DNA of 64,000 nucleotides, taken from assembly GCF_015550595.1 (NCBI RefSeq), contig NZ_JADNBB010000006.1, forward strand, positions 57,781-121,780. Direction: 5' to 3'. Shown here piece after piece: positions 1-8,439 of the stretch (positions within the stretch are counted from its first letter, which is position 1; each line of letters begins with the position of its first letter). The stretch is from Parabacteroides goldsteinii (GTDB taxonomy: Bacteria > Bacteroidota > Bacteroidia > Bacteroidales > Tannerellaceae). The position numbers and the translations under genes were made by a program. The notes below the pieces were generated by a model. The model was not told where the DNA came from and did no database searches. It was given only the letters and a program-made list of their open reading frames with translations.

Positions 1-138
1 TGTACCGGGGAACACAAACGAGAGCTCGCGACTACCCGTTTGACCCTGACCGCCATCAAGGCCCAAAGAATCATTGTCATCGCTGCAGGAGGACATCAGT
101 AGACCCGCAAGCGCCATCAAATAATACTTCATTTTCAT
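1..138 (-). CDS. Fimbrillin-like lipoprotein, N-terminal part only
   Basis: The gene runs off the left edge, so only about 46 residues are visible. They start MKMKYYLMALAGLLMSSC, a signal peptide with an MSSC lipobox, followed by an acidic, Gly-rich stretch. This is the usual start of Bacteroidales fimbrillin (Mfa1/FimA-like) precursors, which are lipidated, exported and polymerised after trimming. It is the last visible gene of the minus-strand pilus operon. Position after the anchor and OmpA-like genes supports a structural pilin, but the diagnostic C-terminal part is outside the window, so the family call is inferred from context. A start at 132 is also possible. Confidence 0.6.
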   Translation of the reverse strand, partial: MKMKYYLMALAGLLMSSCSDDNDSLGLDGGQGQTGSRELSFVFPGT

Positions 139-187
139 AAATCATAAAATTAAATTGTTTATACTGGGCAGCCCCCAATGGCTGCGA

Positions 188-1354
188 TTAGATATTCTTC
201 AATAACTGCAAATTCCTGCGTGCCAACACCGGTTTATAAGGTAAGGCTTTGCGAAACCAGCCGGAAGCGCTTTCGGCATCATGCTCCATAAGAGAAAGGA
301 CACCAAGATTAATCCATGCACGCGGATCATTTTCCACACGACTCAGGAAAAAACGAGCTGCTTCCGTATCTTCTGCAGCAAGGGCGGCAGCGCCGGCATT
401 AAGCTGTGCAGCAGCGCAATCAGGAAAACGGTAAGCTGCCTGTTCATACACTTCACGAAATTGTTCCGTACCGGGGCGAAACACAAGAGCGATTGTCTGT
501 AATTCATCCAATGTCAGTTGCTCCGGGTGGTTGTTAAATAATGCCAGTAAACGATTCAGGTCTGTTGTATTCTCCATCATATCTGTATTGTCGGTAGCTG
601 GGATCTCTTCCTGCAACTGGTAAATAACCTCGAGTTCCATACGCCGTAAACGGCCGAACAATGTCTGTTCCATATCTTTCCATACGCGCCCCTTTTCGAT
701 GGCTTTCAATGCTTTACGTCGGGAATCGGCATCCGGGGTCTGAGCAAACACGGTAGTCACCTGCGCTGCATACGGCTTTCGGGCTTCCGATACAAGCCGT
801 TGTAATCCATCCCAATCTTCCATACATCCACCGACAATTATCTTTGGCTGTGGAATACCTTCTTTCCGACTCAGATAATTACTGAAGCGTAAAGCCCGTC
901 CGGCAGCAAGCTCTTCATTGCGTTTCGTATTTCCATCCGGCGAAGCATAACCGGTGATGCAAACTGTCTGCAAATTACCACCGGTCTCTGCCATCAGTAT
1001 GGCAAGTTCATGACTGATACGTTCCAGTTCCGTACGGTTACCTCCATACGACGGCAACAACTCCGTACTGCCCGGTTTAAAAGAAAGGACAGCATCAAGC
1101 CTGCGCGACACGGCTTGCGTCCTATCCGCCAGTTCCCCGTCACGGGCTGTCTTTTCACTCTCCAAATAATACTCGATCATCTGCCCATAAACTGAAGCAG
1201 CGTCTACCTGTAGTTGAGCAACCGATTGCATACGCATAAGAGGTATATGTTTTTGCTGTACTTCTCCCGCACCCTCCTTCTCCACAAACGAGCGGGGAGC
1301 GGAACACCCTGTCGCTACTACGACCAACAAAGCAATTGCCTGATGTTTATTCAT
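188..1354 (-). CDS. OmpA-like domain plus TPR lipoprotein of pilus locus
   Basis: The 388-residue protein starts with a signal peptide ending in the lipobox VVATGC, so it should be an outer-membrane-attached lipoprotein. Its middle part resembles an OmpA C-terminal peptidoglycan-binding fold (TGYASPDGNTKRNEELAAGRA, about residues 130-155). A conserved block with EDWDGLQRLV and RLRRMELEVIYQ follows. The last 100 residues form TPR-like repeats (LNAGAAALAAEDTEAARFFL and the INLGVLSLMEHDAESASGWF region). A close paralogue with the same layout lies at 60106-61266, and the DUF3868 protein at 2397-3743 shares the OmpA part. Genes of this type sit in Bacteroidales type V pilus operons. The exact role, perhaps anchoring or assembly, is not established. 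Confidence 0.75.
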   Translation of the reverse strand: MNKHQAIALLVVVATGCSAPRSFVEKEGAGEVQQKHIPLMRMQSVAQLQVDAASVYGQMIEYYLESEKTARDGELADRTQAVSRRLDAVLSFKPGSTELLPSYGGNRTELERISHELAILMAETGGNLQTVCITGYASPDGNTKRNEELAAGRALRFSNYLSRKEGIPQPKIIVGGCMEDWDGLQRLVSEARKPYAAQVTTVFAQTPDADSRRKALKAIEKGRVWKDMEQTLFGRLRRMELEVIYQLQEEIPATDNTDMMENTTDLNRLLALFNNHPEQLTLDELQTIALVFRPGTEQFREVYEQAAYRFPDCAAAQLNAGAAALAAEDTEAARFFLSRVENDPRAWINLGVLSLMEHDAESASGWFRKALPYKPVLARRNLQLLKNI

Positions 1355-1372
1355 AAATCCTATTATTATTGT

Positions 1373-2416
1373 TCATATCATTCCTCCTATCGAACCACCG
1401 TCCACCCAGTCGCTTACTGTTGCCGACGAAACGATGATACCACCGCCCGCATCCACCTCCAACACCAGACTGAATTCCTGACGCAGGTTTTCATCCAGAT
1501 CGATCTGCATCGTGCGGAAATATTTATATAAGTCGATCTCCTTAATCAGAAGCTTACCACCGCCGTAAAGCCGAAGCACAGGGTGGTCGTCGCTACCGAT
1601 ACGGTACGTTACGAAGGTCGCGTTCACACTATGCGTTATATCCATTTTGACTGGAACCTCATAACTTATCAAGGGATAATCATCCGAACGTTCCGGTATG
1701 TAATACCAGATTCCGGAACGCGTAGGACTACCGTCGGCGGCCGTTCCATACGTCGAGTAAGGCGACCCTTTTACCTCAAAGGCAGGCGTGAAACGATAAA
1801 CGGAAGGCATATTGTTAAGCGACATATACAAATCACCGGTATCGGCAGGAGCCTTTCCTTTCCACTTCACCGTTACATCCAGTTTCAAGTGCGCATGTAC
1901 CATATCGATGCGCTGCCGCGAAACACCCCTGTTTTTGATCGTGAACGAGGCATATCCGTAGTAAAGCTGCTCACCGTTTTGTTGTCGCAATGGTAAATCT
2001 ATACGGGTTGACGGCGGAACGGGATTGTTGGCATACAATAGGATATCAGTTAGCTTCGTTCGCCCTACCTCCGAGTCATTCAGACTACTACAACTATCCA
2101 GATTGCCCCAAGCTACGAGCGTGTACCTACCCGGAGGCAGGTTTAATTCGGCGGCTATATTCTTTTTTCCTCCCAGTTCGTTTACCTGACGGAGCACTTG
2201 TAAGGAGTCGAACACAAACTCTTTCATCCGGTAGATATAATCGGGTAATATATTGGCCTGGCCGGTTCCGGTATACCAGTATTCCAAGCGGGCATTGTAA
2301 GGACATTCTTCCAGATCCCTGTCGATATTGCAGGAAGAAATAAGCATGGTCAGGACAAAAGACAAGAGCACAAACCACACCACTGTTGTTTTACGGTTAC
2401 TTCTCATATCTTTCAT
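1373..2416 (-). CDS. FimB/Mfa2-family pilus anchor lipoprotein
   Basis: The protein has 347 residues with a signal peptide ending in the lipobox LISSC at about residue 29. Next comes a CPYNARLEYWYTG segment and two beta-sandwich-like halves typical of the FimB/Mfa2 anchor family. These proteins sit in the outer membrane and cap or anchor the pilus base, controlling its length. The YYGYASFTIK block and the C-terminal LVLEVDAGGGIIVSSATV segment also fit. The start overlaps the upstream DUF3868 gene by 20 bases, so the two are probably translationally coupled. A start at 2407 (MRSNRKTT) is equally possible. The fimbrillin and OmpA-TPR genes follow on the same strand. Confidence 0.8.
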   Translation of the reverse strand: MKDMRSNRKTTVVWFVLLSFVLTMLISSCNIDRDLEECPYNARLEYWYTGTGQANILPDYIYRMKEFVFDSLQVLRQVNELGGKKNIAAELNLPPGRYTLVAWGNLDSCSSLNDSEVGRTKLTDILLYANNPVPPSTRIDLPLRQQNGEQLYYGYASFTIKNRGVSRQRIDMVHAHLKLDVTVKWKGKAPADTGDLYMSLNNMPSVYRFTPAFEVKGSPYSTYGTAADGSPTRSGIWYYIPERSDDYPLISYEVPVKMDITHSVNATFVTYRIGSDDHPVLRLYGGGKLLIKEIDLYKYFRTMQIDLDENLRQEFSLVLEVDAGGGIIVSSATVSDWVDGGSIGGMI

Positions 2417-3743
2417 TATATATTATATTTATCTCCATACGCCGCAGCTTCGGGAAAAGTTCACGGAGCATTTCTTTGTAAGGTACTCCCCCGTTCAGAT
2501 CCATCAGGTAACGTTCGCGTCCTTCAAAGATGCCGTAATTGTCTATTATAAAGCAGGTAGCTTTTTCATAAGATTTACCACGGATTAACCGGCGCAGTCC
2601 TTCCCAGTCTTCCGCCACCCAGGCAGTACGGAACGGGTAATCTTCCAACCCGTATGATTTAGTCAGATAGCTACGAAAACCTAAAGAACGAGCTTTGGCT
2701 AGTGCTTCGTTATCGTAATAAGCACCATCGGGCGATGCATAACCCGTAACACGGATTTCCTTTATATATATGTAAGGGTTACCCAAAAGCGGAGTAAGCA
2801 GGCTGTCTACCTTCAGCAATTCACGCCGGTTACGACCAAAAGCAGGATCTACTCTCGAACCGCCACGCGGGTAGTCGATATAAAGGGTAGCGGCAGCGAC
2901 ATGCTGTTCCTGTGTTCGAGTTTTTGACGGTGGAGTTTCTTCCAACTTTTGGATGTTTACATTTTCAGCATATAAATAAAGATTAGTGACCTTTTGGAAA
3001 GTGTCTACCGTTTGAACCTGCATAATCTCCTTTATAATTTTCTTTTGCGGAACAACAGCCTCCCGTTTCGGATTATCCTGCATCTGTTGTGTGATAACAT
3101 CTTCACTTGCCGCTAATAAAGCACAAGGTGAAGGCAGATTGATATCGGTGGTTAGTATGTCGTCAGCCAACACCAGTTCGGTACAGCAATCCTTGCTGAT
3201 TTGCTTTAAACGCAATTCGGCATGCTCCATCCACGAGGCATAAGGGATACTGACATTATAACGAAGGGTGTAGTTATTTCCACGTTTGACACCGATCCAG
3301 GTATGATAAGCGAGCGGTTTGTTACGGTCAGGATTCACCGTTTCTTCACGACGATCGAAACGGGCACGACGGCTACCGGAAAGAACTACCGGAGGAAGGG
3401 CCACCTCTTTCTTTCCGAAATGGAGTGACGGGATCAACGTCAGAGACTCTTCGGAAGGGATGCGGATACCGGTAGCGGTGATCTTCAGGTCGATATGGAC
3501 ACTATCGTCACTTACAGTAAGGCTCTGCGGGATGATGCGGATGCCGTCGGGAGTAACCTCTTTGGCATAAAGGGTGGTGCTCATTATTAAAAGAATGACA
3601 CACAGCCAATGACACACCCCCTGACCCCTCTCGAGAAGGGAAAGAATACTCCCAACACTACCTGATTGTAGTATCTGATGGTAACTTTTCCCCTCTCGAG
3701 AGGAGACAGAGGGTGTGTTAATGGCTTGTCTCATACCAATCAA
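2397..3743 (-). CDS. DUF3868 / OmpA-like outer-membrane protein of pilus locus
   Basis: The protein has 448 residues. Residues 1-60 are odd: the first 40 or so are encoded by an inserted palindromic repeat (3605-3721), and the hydrophobic signal-like stretch LCVILLIMSTTLYAKEV comes only afterwards. Residues 60-210 look like the DUF3868 beta-domain. Residues 280-448 carry an OmpA-like fold with TGYASPDGAYYDNEALAKAR, AEDWEGLRRLIRG and a terminal LRRMEINIIYNERY block shared with the OmpA-TPR protein downstream. DUF3868 proteins occur in fimbrial operons. The gene overlaps both neighbours by a few bases (3740-3743 and 2397-2416), which indicates one operon. The true start may lie inside the repeat or just after it. 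Confidence 0.75.
   Translation of the reverse strand: MIGMRQAINTPSVSSREGKSYHQILQSGSVGSILSLLERGQGVCHWLCVILLIMSTTLYAKEVTPDGIRIIPQSLTVSDDSVHIDLKITATGIRIPSEESLTLIPSLHFGKKEVALPPVVLSGSRRARFDRREETVNPDRNKPLAYHTWIGVKRGNNYTLRYNVSIPYASWMEHAELRLKQISKDCCTELVLADDILTTDINLPSPCALLAASEDVITQQMQDNPKREAVVPQKKIIKEIMQVQTVDTFQKVTNLYLYAENVNIQKLEETPPSKTRTQEQHVAAATLYIDYPRGGSRVDPAFGRNRRELLKVDSLLTPLLGNPYIYIKEIRVTGYASPDGAYYDNEALAKARSLGFRSYLTKSYGLEDYPFRTAWVAEDWEGLRRLIRGKSYEKATCFIIDNYGIFEGRERYLMDLNGGVPYKEMLRELFPKLRRMEINIIYNERYEK
3605..3721. repeat. Palindromic MITE-like repeat, two arms
   Basis: Two arms of about 35 bases face each other: one around ACCCCCTGACCCCTCTCGAG (from about 3612) and the inverse around CCTCTCGAGAGGAGACAGAG (about 3692-3711). 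They flank a core near 3640-3690. The element lies inside the 5' end of the DUF3868 gene and is translated as an odd N-terminal extension. A related single arm occurs at 23745-23800, again in the 5' end of a lipoprotein gene. This looks like a small non-autonomous mobile repeat. Confidence 0.6.
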
Positions 3744-4330
3744 TGTATAATATAGATAAAAGAAACCCCCAACTTCGTAGGTCCGAAGAAATGCCGTTTA
3801 TACCGGCCCATCAGTTCCGCACACTCAGAACATACATATTTATTATATTCCAAATAGGTATAGCCAACACCCGCGGTCAATTCCAAACCCCAACGACGCC
3901 CTATTGCAAAATGATAACCATAAGAAACACCGCCACCATAAAGTTCGCCACGATAAGTATATGTATCCAGATCCGGCAGGAAAGGAATCTGTCCGACATT
4001 ATAACGACCGTAATGTCCATGCACACCCAGGAAGTGTCCTTCGAAGCTTTTACAGAACCAGTAACGAAGTTCAGGCTGTACCAACCAGTGACGCAGACTC
4101 ATGCCATCTGAAAAGAACGTCCAGGCATTGTAATTTCCATCTACACTGAGAGTCAGCTTCTTACTAATCGCTACCTCTACACCCAGATTCGGTGTTGTTG
4201 TTAGCCACCAGAGCGTATTCGTCCTGACTCCAATTTGTTGGCTATGCGCTACGACAGCCGACAATTGCAGTAACAAAGAGATCAGCAAGAGATTTACCCT
4301 GATTTTCGTTCTTAATCCCGTTCTTTTCAT
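3740..4330 (-). CDS. DUF3575 outer-membrane beta-barrel protein
   Basis: The protein has 196 residues from the chosen ATG at 4330, with a signal peptide (LLLISLLLQLSAVVAHSQQ) and then VRTNTLWWLTTTPNLGVEVA, the hallmark opening of DUF3575 proteins. The rest alternates aromatic and charged residues like an 8-stranded barrel and ends in FIYIIH. An in-frame ATG at 4357 exists but lies inside the inverted repeat, so the start at 4330 is preferred. This is the first gene of the pilus operon. After inversion of the segment 4376-4590 the promoter there would read straight into it with a leader of roughly 90 bases. It overlaps the DUF3868 gene by four bases. Confidence 0.75.
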   Translation of the reverse strand: MKRTGLRTKIRVNLLLISLLLQLSAVVAHSQQIGVRTNTLWWLTTTPNLGVEVAISKKLTLSVDGNYNAWTFFSDGMSLRHWLVQPELRYWFCKSFEGHFLGVHGHYGRYNVGQIPFLPDLDTYTYRGELYGGGVSYGYHFAIGRRWGLELTAGVGYTYLEYNKYVCSECAELMGRYKRHFFGPTKLGVSFIYIIH

Positions 4331-4350
4331 ATCTTCTACCCTATGTACAT

Positions 4351-4375
4351 GTCTCATTCTTAGTAAGAATGAGAC
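4351..4375. repeat. Left inverted repeat of promoter inverton 1
   Basis: This 25-bp site is a perfect dyad: arms GTCTCATTCTTA and TAAGAATGAGAC around a central G. It matches the inverse of the site at 4591-4615 at 23 of 25 positions. Such sites flanking a promoter next to a tyrosine recombinase are the standard layout of Bacteroidales invertible promoters. Confidence 0.85.
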
Positions 4376-4508
4376 ATCTTTAAACGAAGATCGTATACTT
4401 GTTGAATTACAACGGATTAAAGATGAGTTATTAAATAGAATAGTATTTTTAGACAGGCGTTTTTCTTCTGATAAGATTTAATTTAAGGTTACTTTTTCAT
4501 ATCTTTTA

Positions 4509-4539
4509 TTTGTTTATTAAATAATAACATGTACATTTG
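4509..4539 (+). promoter_or_regulatory. Invertible promoter, pointing away from pilus operon (OFF)
   Basis: TTTG at 4509-4512, then 19 bases, then TACATTTG at 4532-4539: an exact fit to the Bacteroidales housekeeping promoter. It lies between the inverted repeats 4351-4375 and 4591-4615 and reads rightwards, antisense to the recombinase gene. No matching promoter was seen on the opposite strand of the segment. Flipping the segment would move it to about 4427-4434 on the minus strand, in front of the DUF3575 gene. A hairpin (AGCCTTT / AAAGGCT, 4549-4569) lies just downstream and would become part of the operon leader. Confidence 0.85.
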
Positions 4540-4577
4540 CAGGAAGATAGCCTTTGAATAATAAAGGCTCAAAAAAA

Positions 4578-5567
4578 TCAACCAGCAGATGTCTCATTCT
4601 TACTAAGAAGGGGACATTTTTTTTCTTTCTCTATTGATTTCTTTCTTATCAATCTGTTTAACATCTCTTCATTTGCATTATCAATCACACGTGAAGGCAT
4701 TCCTCTCATGTAAGTTTTCGTGACTCGTTCCGAGCCATGCCCCATTCCCTGGCTGATAATAGCGATACTCATTCCACATTCTTCGATCAACGAGGCCCAA
4801 CTGTGTCGCGCCACATAAGTAGTTAGCTTCAATCCCAACATTTCTCCTATCTTACCTAACTGACGGTTGATACGCCTCAGTGAACTTTTTTCTGAAATAT
4901 CTTTTCCACCATACGAGTTCCTTCGTAAAAAAGGAAAAACATAGGGATTATCTGACTCACGATAACGCTCCATGATCATTTTCATTTCAGGCACAATTTT
5001 CACCTGCAATGGTGCAGAAGTCTTACTTCTTTTGTAACAAATATACTCACCGTTTATAGAGTCATAACGCAGACTAAACACATCCACAAAACACATACCT
5101 CGTGCATAAAACAGGAACATAAACAGGTCGCGCGCCTTACAAAGTTCTTTCTTCCCGGAAAGATCAAGGCTGATTATGTCTAAAACCGCCTTTTTCTCTA
5201 GTGAGCGTTTCAAGGTGGCGGGAACAGGTATACGAATATTCGTAAAAGGATGATTGGAACCGGCAGGTATCGAATACGTCTTCACCGCTTTATTGTAAAC
5301 CGCACGTAGTATACGACAATAATTATCTACACTAGCTAACGATAAACTTCCGCTTTTCTGCATGTGCATAACATAAGCATTAAGCCATAAGTCCGTTATA
5401 TCCTTCACCTTGAGCTTATCTACTTTTTTTCCTACAAAATCACAAACGGAACGATAGACGTTCCGATAGTTGTCGACCGTAAATTGGCTTTTACTTTTGC
5501 CAAGATAATCGATCTGATCTTTAAATACATCTGCTAAAAACAGATCTGCTGTTTGATTTTTTGCCAT
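4578..5567 (-). CDS. Tyrosine recombinase (promoter invertase)
   Basis: The protein has 329 residues. The N-terminal SAM-like core-binding part covers about residues 10-115 (SKSQFTVDNYRNVYRSVCDF onward). The catalytic domain follows, with an arginine in FYARGMCFVDVFSLRYD, the box ARHSWASLIEECGM (H-x-x-W/R region), GHGSERVTKTY, and the tyrosine nucleophile in TKTYMRG. It belongs to the Tsr-type invertases of Bacteroidales, usually beside the promoter they flip. The last codons (CPLLSKNETSAG) are encoded by the right inverted repeat. In the other orientation of the segment the frame would continue for about 30 more residues (see findings). The current promoter in the segment transcribes antisense to this gene. 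Confidence 0.88.
   Translation of the reverse strand: MAKNQTADLFLADVFKDQIDYLGKSKSQFTVDNYRNVYRSVCDFVGKKVDKLKVKDITDLWLNAYVMHMQKSGSLSLASVDNYCRILRAVYNKAVKTYSIPAGSNHPFTNIRIPVPATLKRSLEKKAVLDIISLDLSGKKELCKARDLFMFLFYARGMCFVDVFSLRYDSINGEYICYKRSKTSAPLQVKIVPEMKMIMERYRESDNPYVFPFLRRNSYGGKDISEKSSLRRINRQLGKIGEMLGLKLTTYVARHSWASLIEECGMSIAIISQGMGHGSERVTKTYMRGMPSRVIDNANEEMLNRLIRKKSIEKEKKCPLLSKNETSAG
4591..4615. repeat. Right inverted repeat of promoter inverton 1
   Basis: This is the partner of the 4351-4375 site with an imperfect dyad: arms GTCTCATTCTTA and TAAGAAGGGGAC around a central C. It lies inside the last codons of the adjacent recombinase gene, so inversion changes that gene's 3' end as well as the promoter direction. 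Confidence 0.85.
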
Positions 5568-5733
5568 CTATGTCATATAGTTATTATTATGACCCAAGAA
5601 TACGCACTTTTCCCCAATAAGCCAATACAGCAAAGGTTATGAAAAGCAAAGAAAATAAAAGCCTATCCCCCTGTCAGATAACCCCAATAAATAATGCAGA
5701 GATTGAATAATATGACGAGGAGAAATAATAACA

Positions 5734-5767
5734 CAAAAAAATAAGACGACCTTTTGAGTCGTCTTAT
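5734..5767 (-). terminator. Rho-independent terminator after ThuA-like gene
   Basis: A stem AAGACGAC / GTCGTCTT with loop CTTTTGA, followed on the minus strand by a run of seven T, lies 23 bases after the ThuA-like stop codon. The rest of the gap 5568-5733 shows nothing else convincing. Confidence 0.85.
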
Positions 5768-5789
5768 CCATTAATATAAAAAAGTACTA

Positions 5790-6707
5790 TTATTTCTGTT
5801 CTTTATAGTCTTTACGATAAGAACACTCCGTTTCCGTAGGGAAGTCTTTCGGCACTTTCTGAGTCACCTTTCCGGTTGCCGCCCATTCAGCACCACGCAA
5901 CAGTAAAACCTGGAAACCCGTACATTGCATAGCTGTATTATTTTCAGCTGTCTCACCGGCATGTCCAAGCATCGTATGGAAGATACGGGCGTTGCCGTAA
6001 TCGACAGTGAAGATCAGCGGTTCCTCGCGACCTGATCCGCCTGTTTCCTTATCAGAATAAGAAGTATACAGGAGAGCATCGATATTACCCGGCCCACGCA
6101 TACGATCATATAATTCATCCTTTGTATGACGCCATTTCAGAGGTAAACCTTTGACGATCGGATGCACTTTATCACGTCCATTCAAAACATATTCATGCTG
6201 GCTGCCATGTGAGCCTCCGGGACCGGCAGAACTGTCTTTGACCAGTTTGCCATCCTGCCAGTAGACATAAGGGCCTGAATTCTCATTACGGTTTTCCCAA
6301 CCTCCCAAAGCACATATCTTATTGAATTCCGGCCATTTGGAAAAAGCATTATCAGCGGCATGATAGATCACAACTCCGCCACCCCCTTGTACATAATCGA
6401 GGAAACGTTTGTTTGTTTCCTCCGGCCAGGAGTCACCATTATAATCGAGTACTACCAGTTCATAAGGAGTAAAATCAAGTACAAAGCCCGACATGTCTTT
6501 TCCCTGTGAAGGAGAAACCGCGAAATCGACTGAGAAACGGCCGGAATTTTCCAGTATCTGTTTTAACACCACATGGCTGACCTGCCAGTTATGGTTATTC
6601 TGCCCTGTTATTAATAAAGTTTTGATAGGTTTCCTGGCTGACACCGAGCATACACACAACATGGAAACCAACACAATGAACAGCTTTCCTAAAAATAAAT
6701 GTCTCAT
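5790..6707 (-). CDS. ThuA-like domain protein, secreted
   Basis: From the ATG at 6707 the protein has 305 residues. It opens with a signal peptide (LFIVLVSMLCVCSVSA) and continues with the ThuA fold: KTLLITGQNNHNW at the start, ELVVLDYNG, GGGVVIYHAADNAF, HPIVKGLP and ARIFHTMLGHAGE. ThuA proteins have a glutamine-amidotransferase-like fold and often accompany sugar-ring-modifying enzymes. The precise activity is unknown. No sugar genes adjoin it here; it stands alone with its own promoter (TACATTTG, 6739-6746) and terminator. The longer reading to 6806 would run through the promoter and was not used. Confidence 0.85.
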   Translation of the reverse strand: MRHLFLGKLFIVLVSMLCVCSVSARKPIKTLLITGQNNHNWQVSHVVLKQILENSGRFSVDFAVSPSQGKDMSGFVLDFTPYELVVLDYNGDSWPEETNKRFLDYVQGGGGVVIYHAADNAFSKWPEFNKICALGGWENRNENSGPYVYWQDGKLVKDSSAGPGGSHGSQHEYVLNGRDKVHPIVKGLPLKWRHTKDELYDRMRGPGNIDALLYTSYSDKETGGSGREEPLIFTVDYGNARIFHTMLGHAGETAENNTAMQCTGFQVLLLRGAEWAATGKVTQKVPKDFPTETECSYRKDYKEQK

Positions 6708-6738
6708 GGTATTAATATGGTTTAAAGATTTGTAAAGG

Positions 6739-6746
6739 CAAATGTA
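6739..6746 (-). promoter_or_regulatory. -7 element for ThuA-like gene
   Basis: TACATTTG on the minus strand lies 32 bases before the ATG at 6707. The -33 element is weak (no exact TTTG). A short repeated CAATTGA stretch lies upstream at about 6764-6783. Confidence 0.55.
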
Positions 6747-6836
6747 GTAAAAATTGACAGTCGGCAATTGACAATTGACAATTATTTGGTTGGAGATCAG
6801 AACCAAAACTAAACCAGGCTTGTTTTTATCGAGCTT

Positions 6837-8381
6837 ATGAAGGTAAACTGGAGGATATTAAAGCTGAAACTAGTGGATGCCAGGCTCTATTTCGTGAGTC
6901 TCATCGTAGGATTGCTAACCGGCCTGGTAGCAGTTCCTTACCATTATTTATTGCAGCTGTTCTATAACTACCGGAAAGATTTTTTTGAATCTTCTCCTCC
7001 CTGGTATCTTCATATAATCGCTTTCTTCACTTTGTGGGCTGTGCTTATATTCGTATCAAAACTGGTAAGACATTGGCCTTACATAGGAGGTGGAGGCATC
7101 TCGCAAACACGCGGAGCAATCAATGGCAGGATCGTTTACAAACACTCGTTCCGGCAATTACTGGCTAAGTTTGCCGGCGGGGTACTAACATTAAGCAGCG
7201 GACTTTCCATGGGGCGCGAAGGACCTTCCGTACAAATGGGTTCTTATATAGGCGACCTGGTCGGCAAGTGGGGGCATATCCTGAGCGGAGAACGAAAGCA
7301 ACTACTCGCTGCAGGTGCCGGTGCCGGACTGGCAGCGGCCTTTGCCGCACCACTGGCTGGCGCCACTCTGGTGATCGAATCGATCGAACGTTTCGACGCA
7401 CCCAAAACGGCTATCACTACTATTCTGGCCGGAGTTGTGGCCGGTACGATTGCCAATATGATGTTTCCGATCAATCCTTATCATGAGATAGAGGCTATAG
7501 CTCCCGAACTTTCATTCTCTCTACAGATCAAATTGTTCCTGTTGTTTGCCGTAGTTGTTTCCATCTTCGGAAAATTCTACTCACTACTGATGCTTTATGT
7601 TAAAAGGTTGTTCCCTACCATCAAACAGCCCGAATATATAAAGTTGTTGGGGCTATTGATCATGGCGTATGTCATTTCGCTGACAATAACCGATCTTACG
7701 GGAGGAGGCGAACAGTTCCTGATGGAACAAGCATTGGGCGGTAAACAAAGTATATTATGGATTACCGGCATGATGCTGTTACATATGGTGTTTACGGTCT
7801 ATTCCTTTTCTTCCGGATTACCCGGAGGCAGTTTTATCCCGACACTCGTCACCGGTGGTTTGCTTGGAAAGATATGTGCGCTTTTACTGGTGCAACATGG
7901 AATTATCGCTCCCGAAAACATCAGTTATGTGATGCTGGTCGGGATGGCCGCTTTCCTGGTGGCTGTTGTCCGTACTCCCATCACAGCTATTATACTGATA
8001 ACGGAGATCACAGGGCATTTTGAGGTGTTCTATCCTTCAATCGTCGTCGGGGGATTGACTTACTACTTCACCGAACTATTAGAAATAAAGCCGTTCAACG
8101 TAATGTTTTACGAAGAGATGATCAAGAAGCCTCTCTTTCAGGAAGAAAAACGGCTCAGGCTGGATGTAGAGGTCATGACAGGGGCCTATTTCGACGGTAA
8201 AGAGACTGATACCCTGCATCTACCGAACAACTGCATTATTATAAATATCCACCGAGACCGCAAAGACTTCCCTCCTACCGGCCAAACTATCATGCCCGGC
8301 GACCAGTTAACCCTCGAAATAGATGCCCAGGATATCGAAAAATTGTATGAGCCATTAGTTAGTATGGCGAATATCTATTAA
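6837..8381 (+). CDS. ClC-family chloride channel/antiporter with regulatory tail
   Basis: The protein has 514 residues: about 420 residues of ClC membrane core, then a C-terminal domain (from about residue 440) resembling a TrkA-C/RCK ligand-binding module. ClC selectivity motifs are present: GGGGISQTRG near residue 83, GREGPSVQMG near residue 125 with the gating glutamate, and GLPGGSFIPTLVTGG near residue 330. The PVRTPITAIILITE segment also fits. It should move chloride, or exchange chloride for protons, across the inner membrane. Which of the two cannot be decided from the motifs I can place. It is a single gene, divergent from the ThuA-like gene, and ends in a terminator shared with the convergent AspT-type gene. 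Confidence 0.92.
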   Translation: MKVNWRILKLKLVDARLYFVSLIVGLLTGLVAVPYHYLLQLFYNYRKDFFESSPPWYLHIIAFFTLWAVLIFVSKLVRHWPYIGGGGISQTRGAINGRIVYKHSFRQLLAKFAGGVLTLSSGLSMGREGPSVQMGSYIGDLVGKWGHILSGERKQLLAAGAGAGLAAAFAAPLAGATLVIESIERFDAPKTAITTILAGVVAGTIANMMFPINPYHEIEAIAPELSFSLQIKLFLLFAVVVSIFGKFYSLLMLYVKRLFPTIKQPEYIKLLGLLIMAYVISLTITDLTGGGEQFLMEQALGGKQSILWITGMMLLHMVFTVYSFSSGLPGGSFIPTLVTGGLLGKICALLLVQHGIIAPENISYVMLVGMAAFLVAVVRTPITAIILITEITGHFEVFYPSIVVGGLTYYFTELLEIKPFNVMFYEEMIKKPLFQEEKRLRLDVEVMTGAYFDGKETDTLHLPNNCIIINIHRDRKDFPPTGQTIMPGDQLTLEIDAQDIEKLYEPLVSMANIY

Positions 8382-8384
8382 ATA

Positions 8385-8419
8385 AAAAAGGTGTCTGAAA
8401 ACTATTCAAACACCTTTTT
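8385..8419. terminator. Bidirectional terminator between ClC and AspT-type genes
   Basis: AAAAAGGTGT and ACACCTTTTT form a perfect stem around CTGAAAACTATTCAA. A-runs and T-runs on either side serve both converging genes. Confidence 0.9.
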
Positions 8420-8439
8420 ATCCTATTATTTATCCTTAA

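Noticed and set aside
6764..6783. CAATTGA tandem words as a phage or IS border
   Set aside because: Only two to three short imperfect units; no element beside them.
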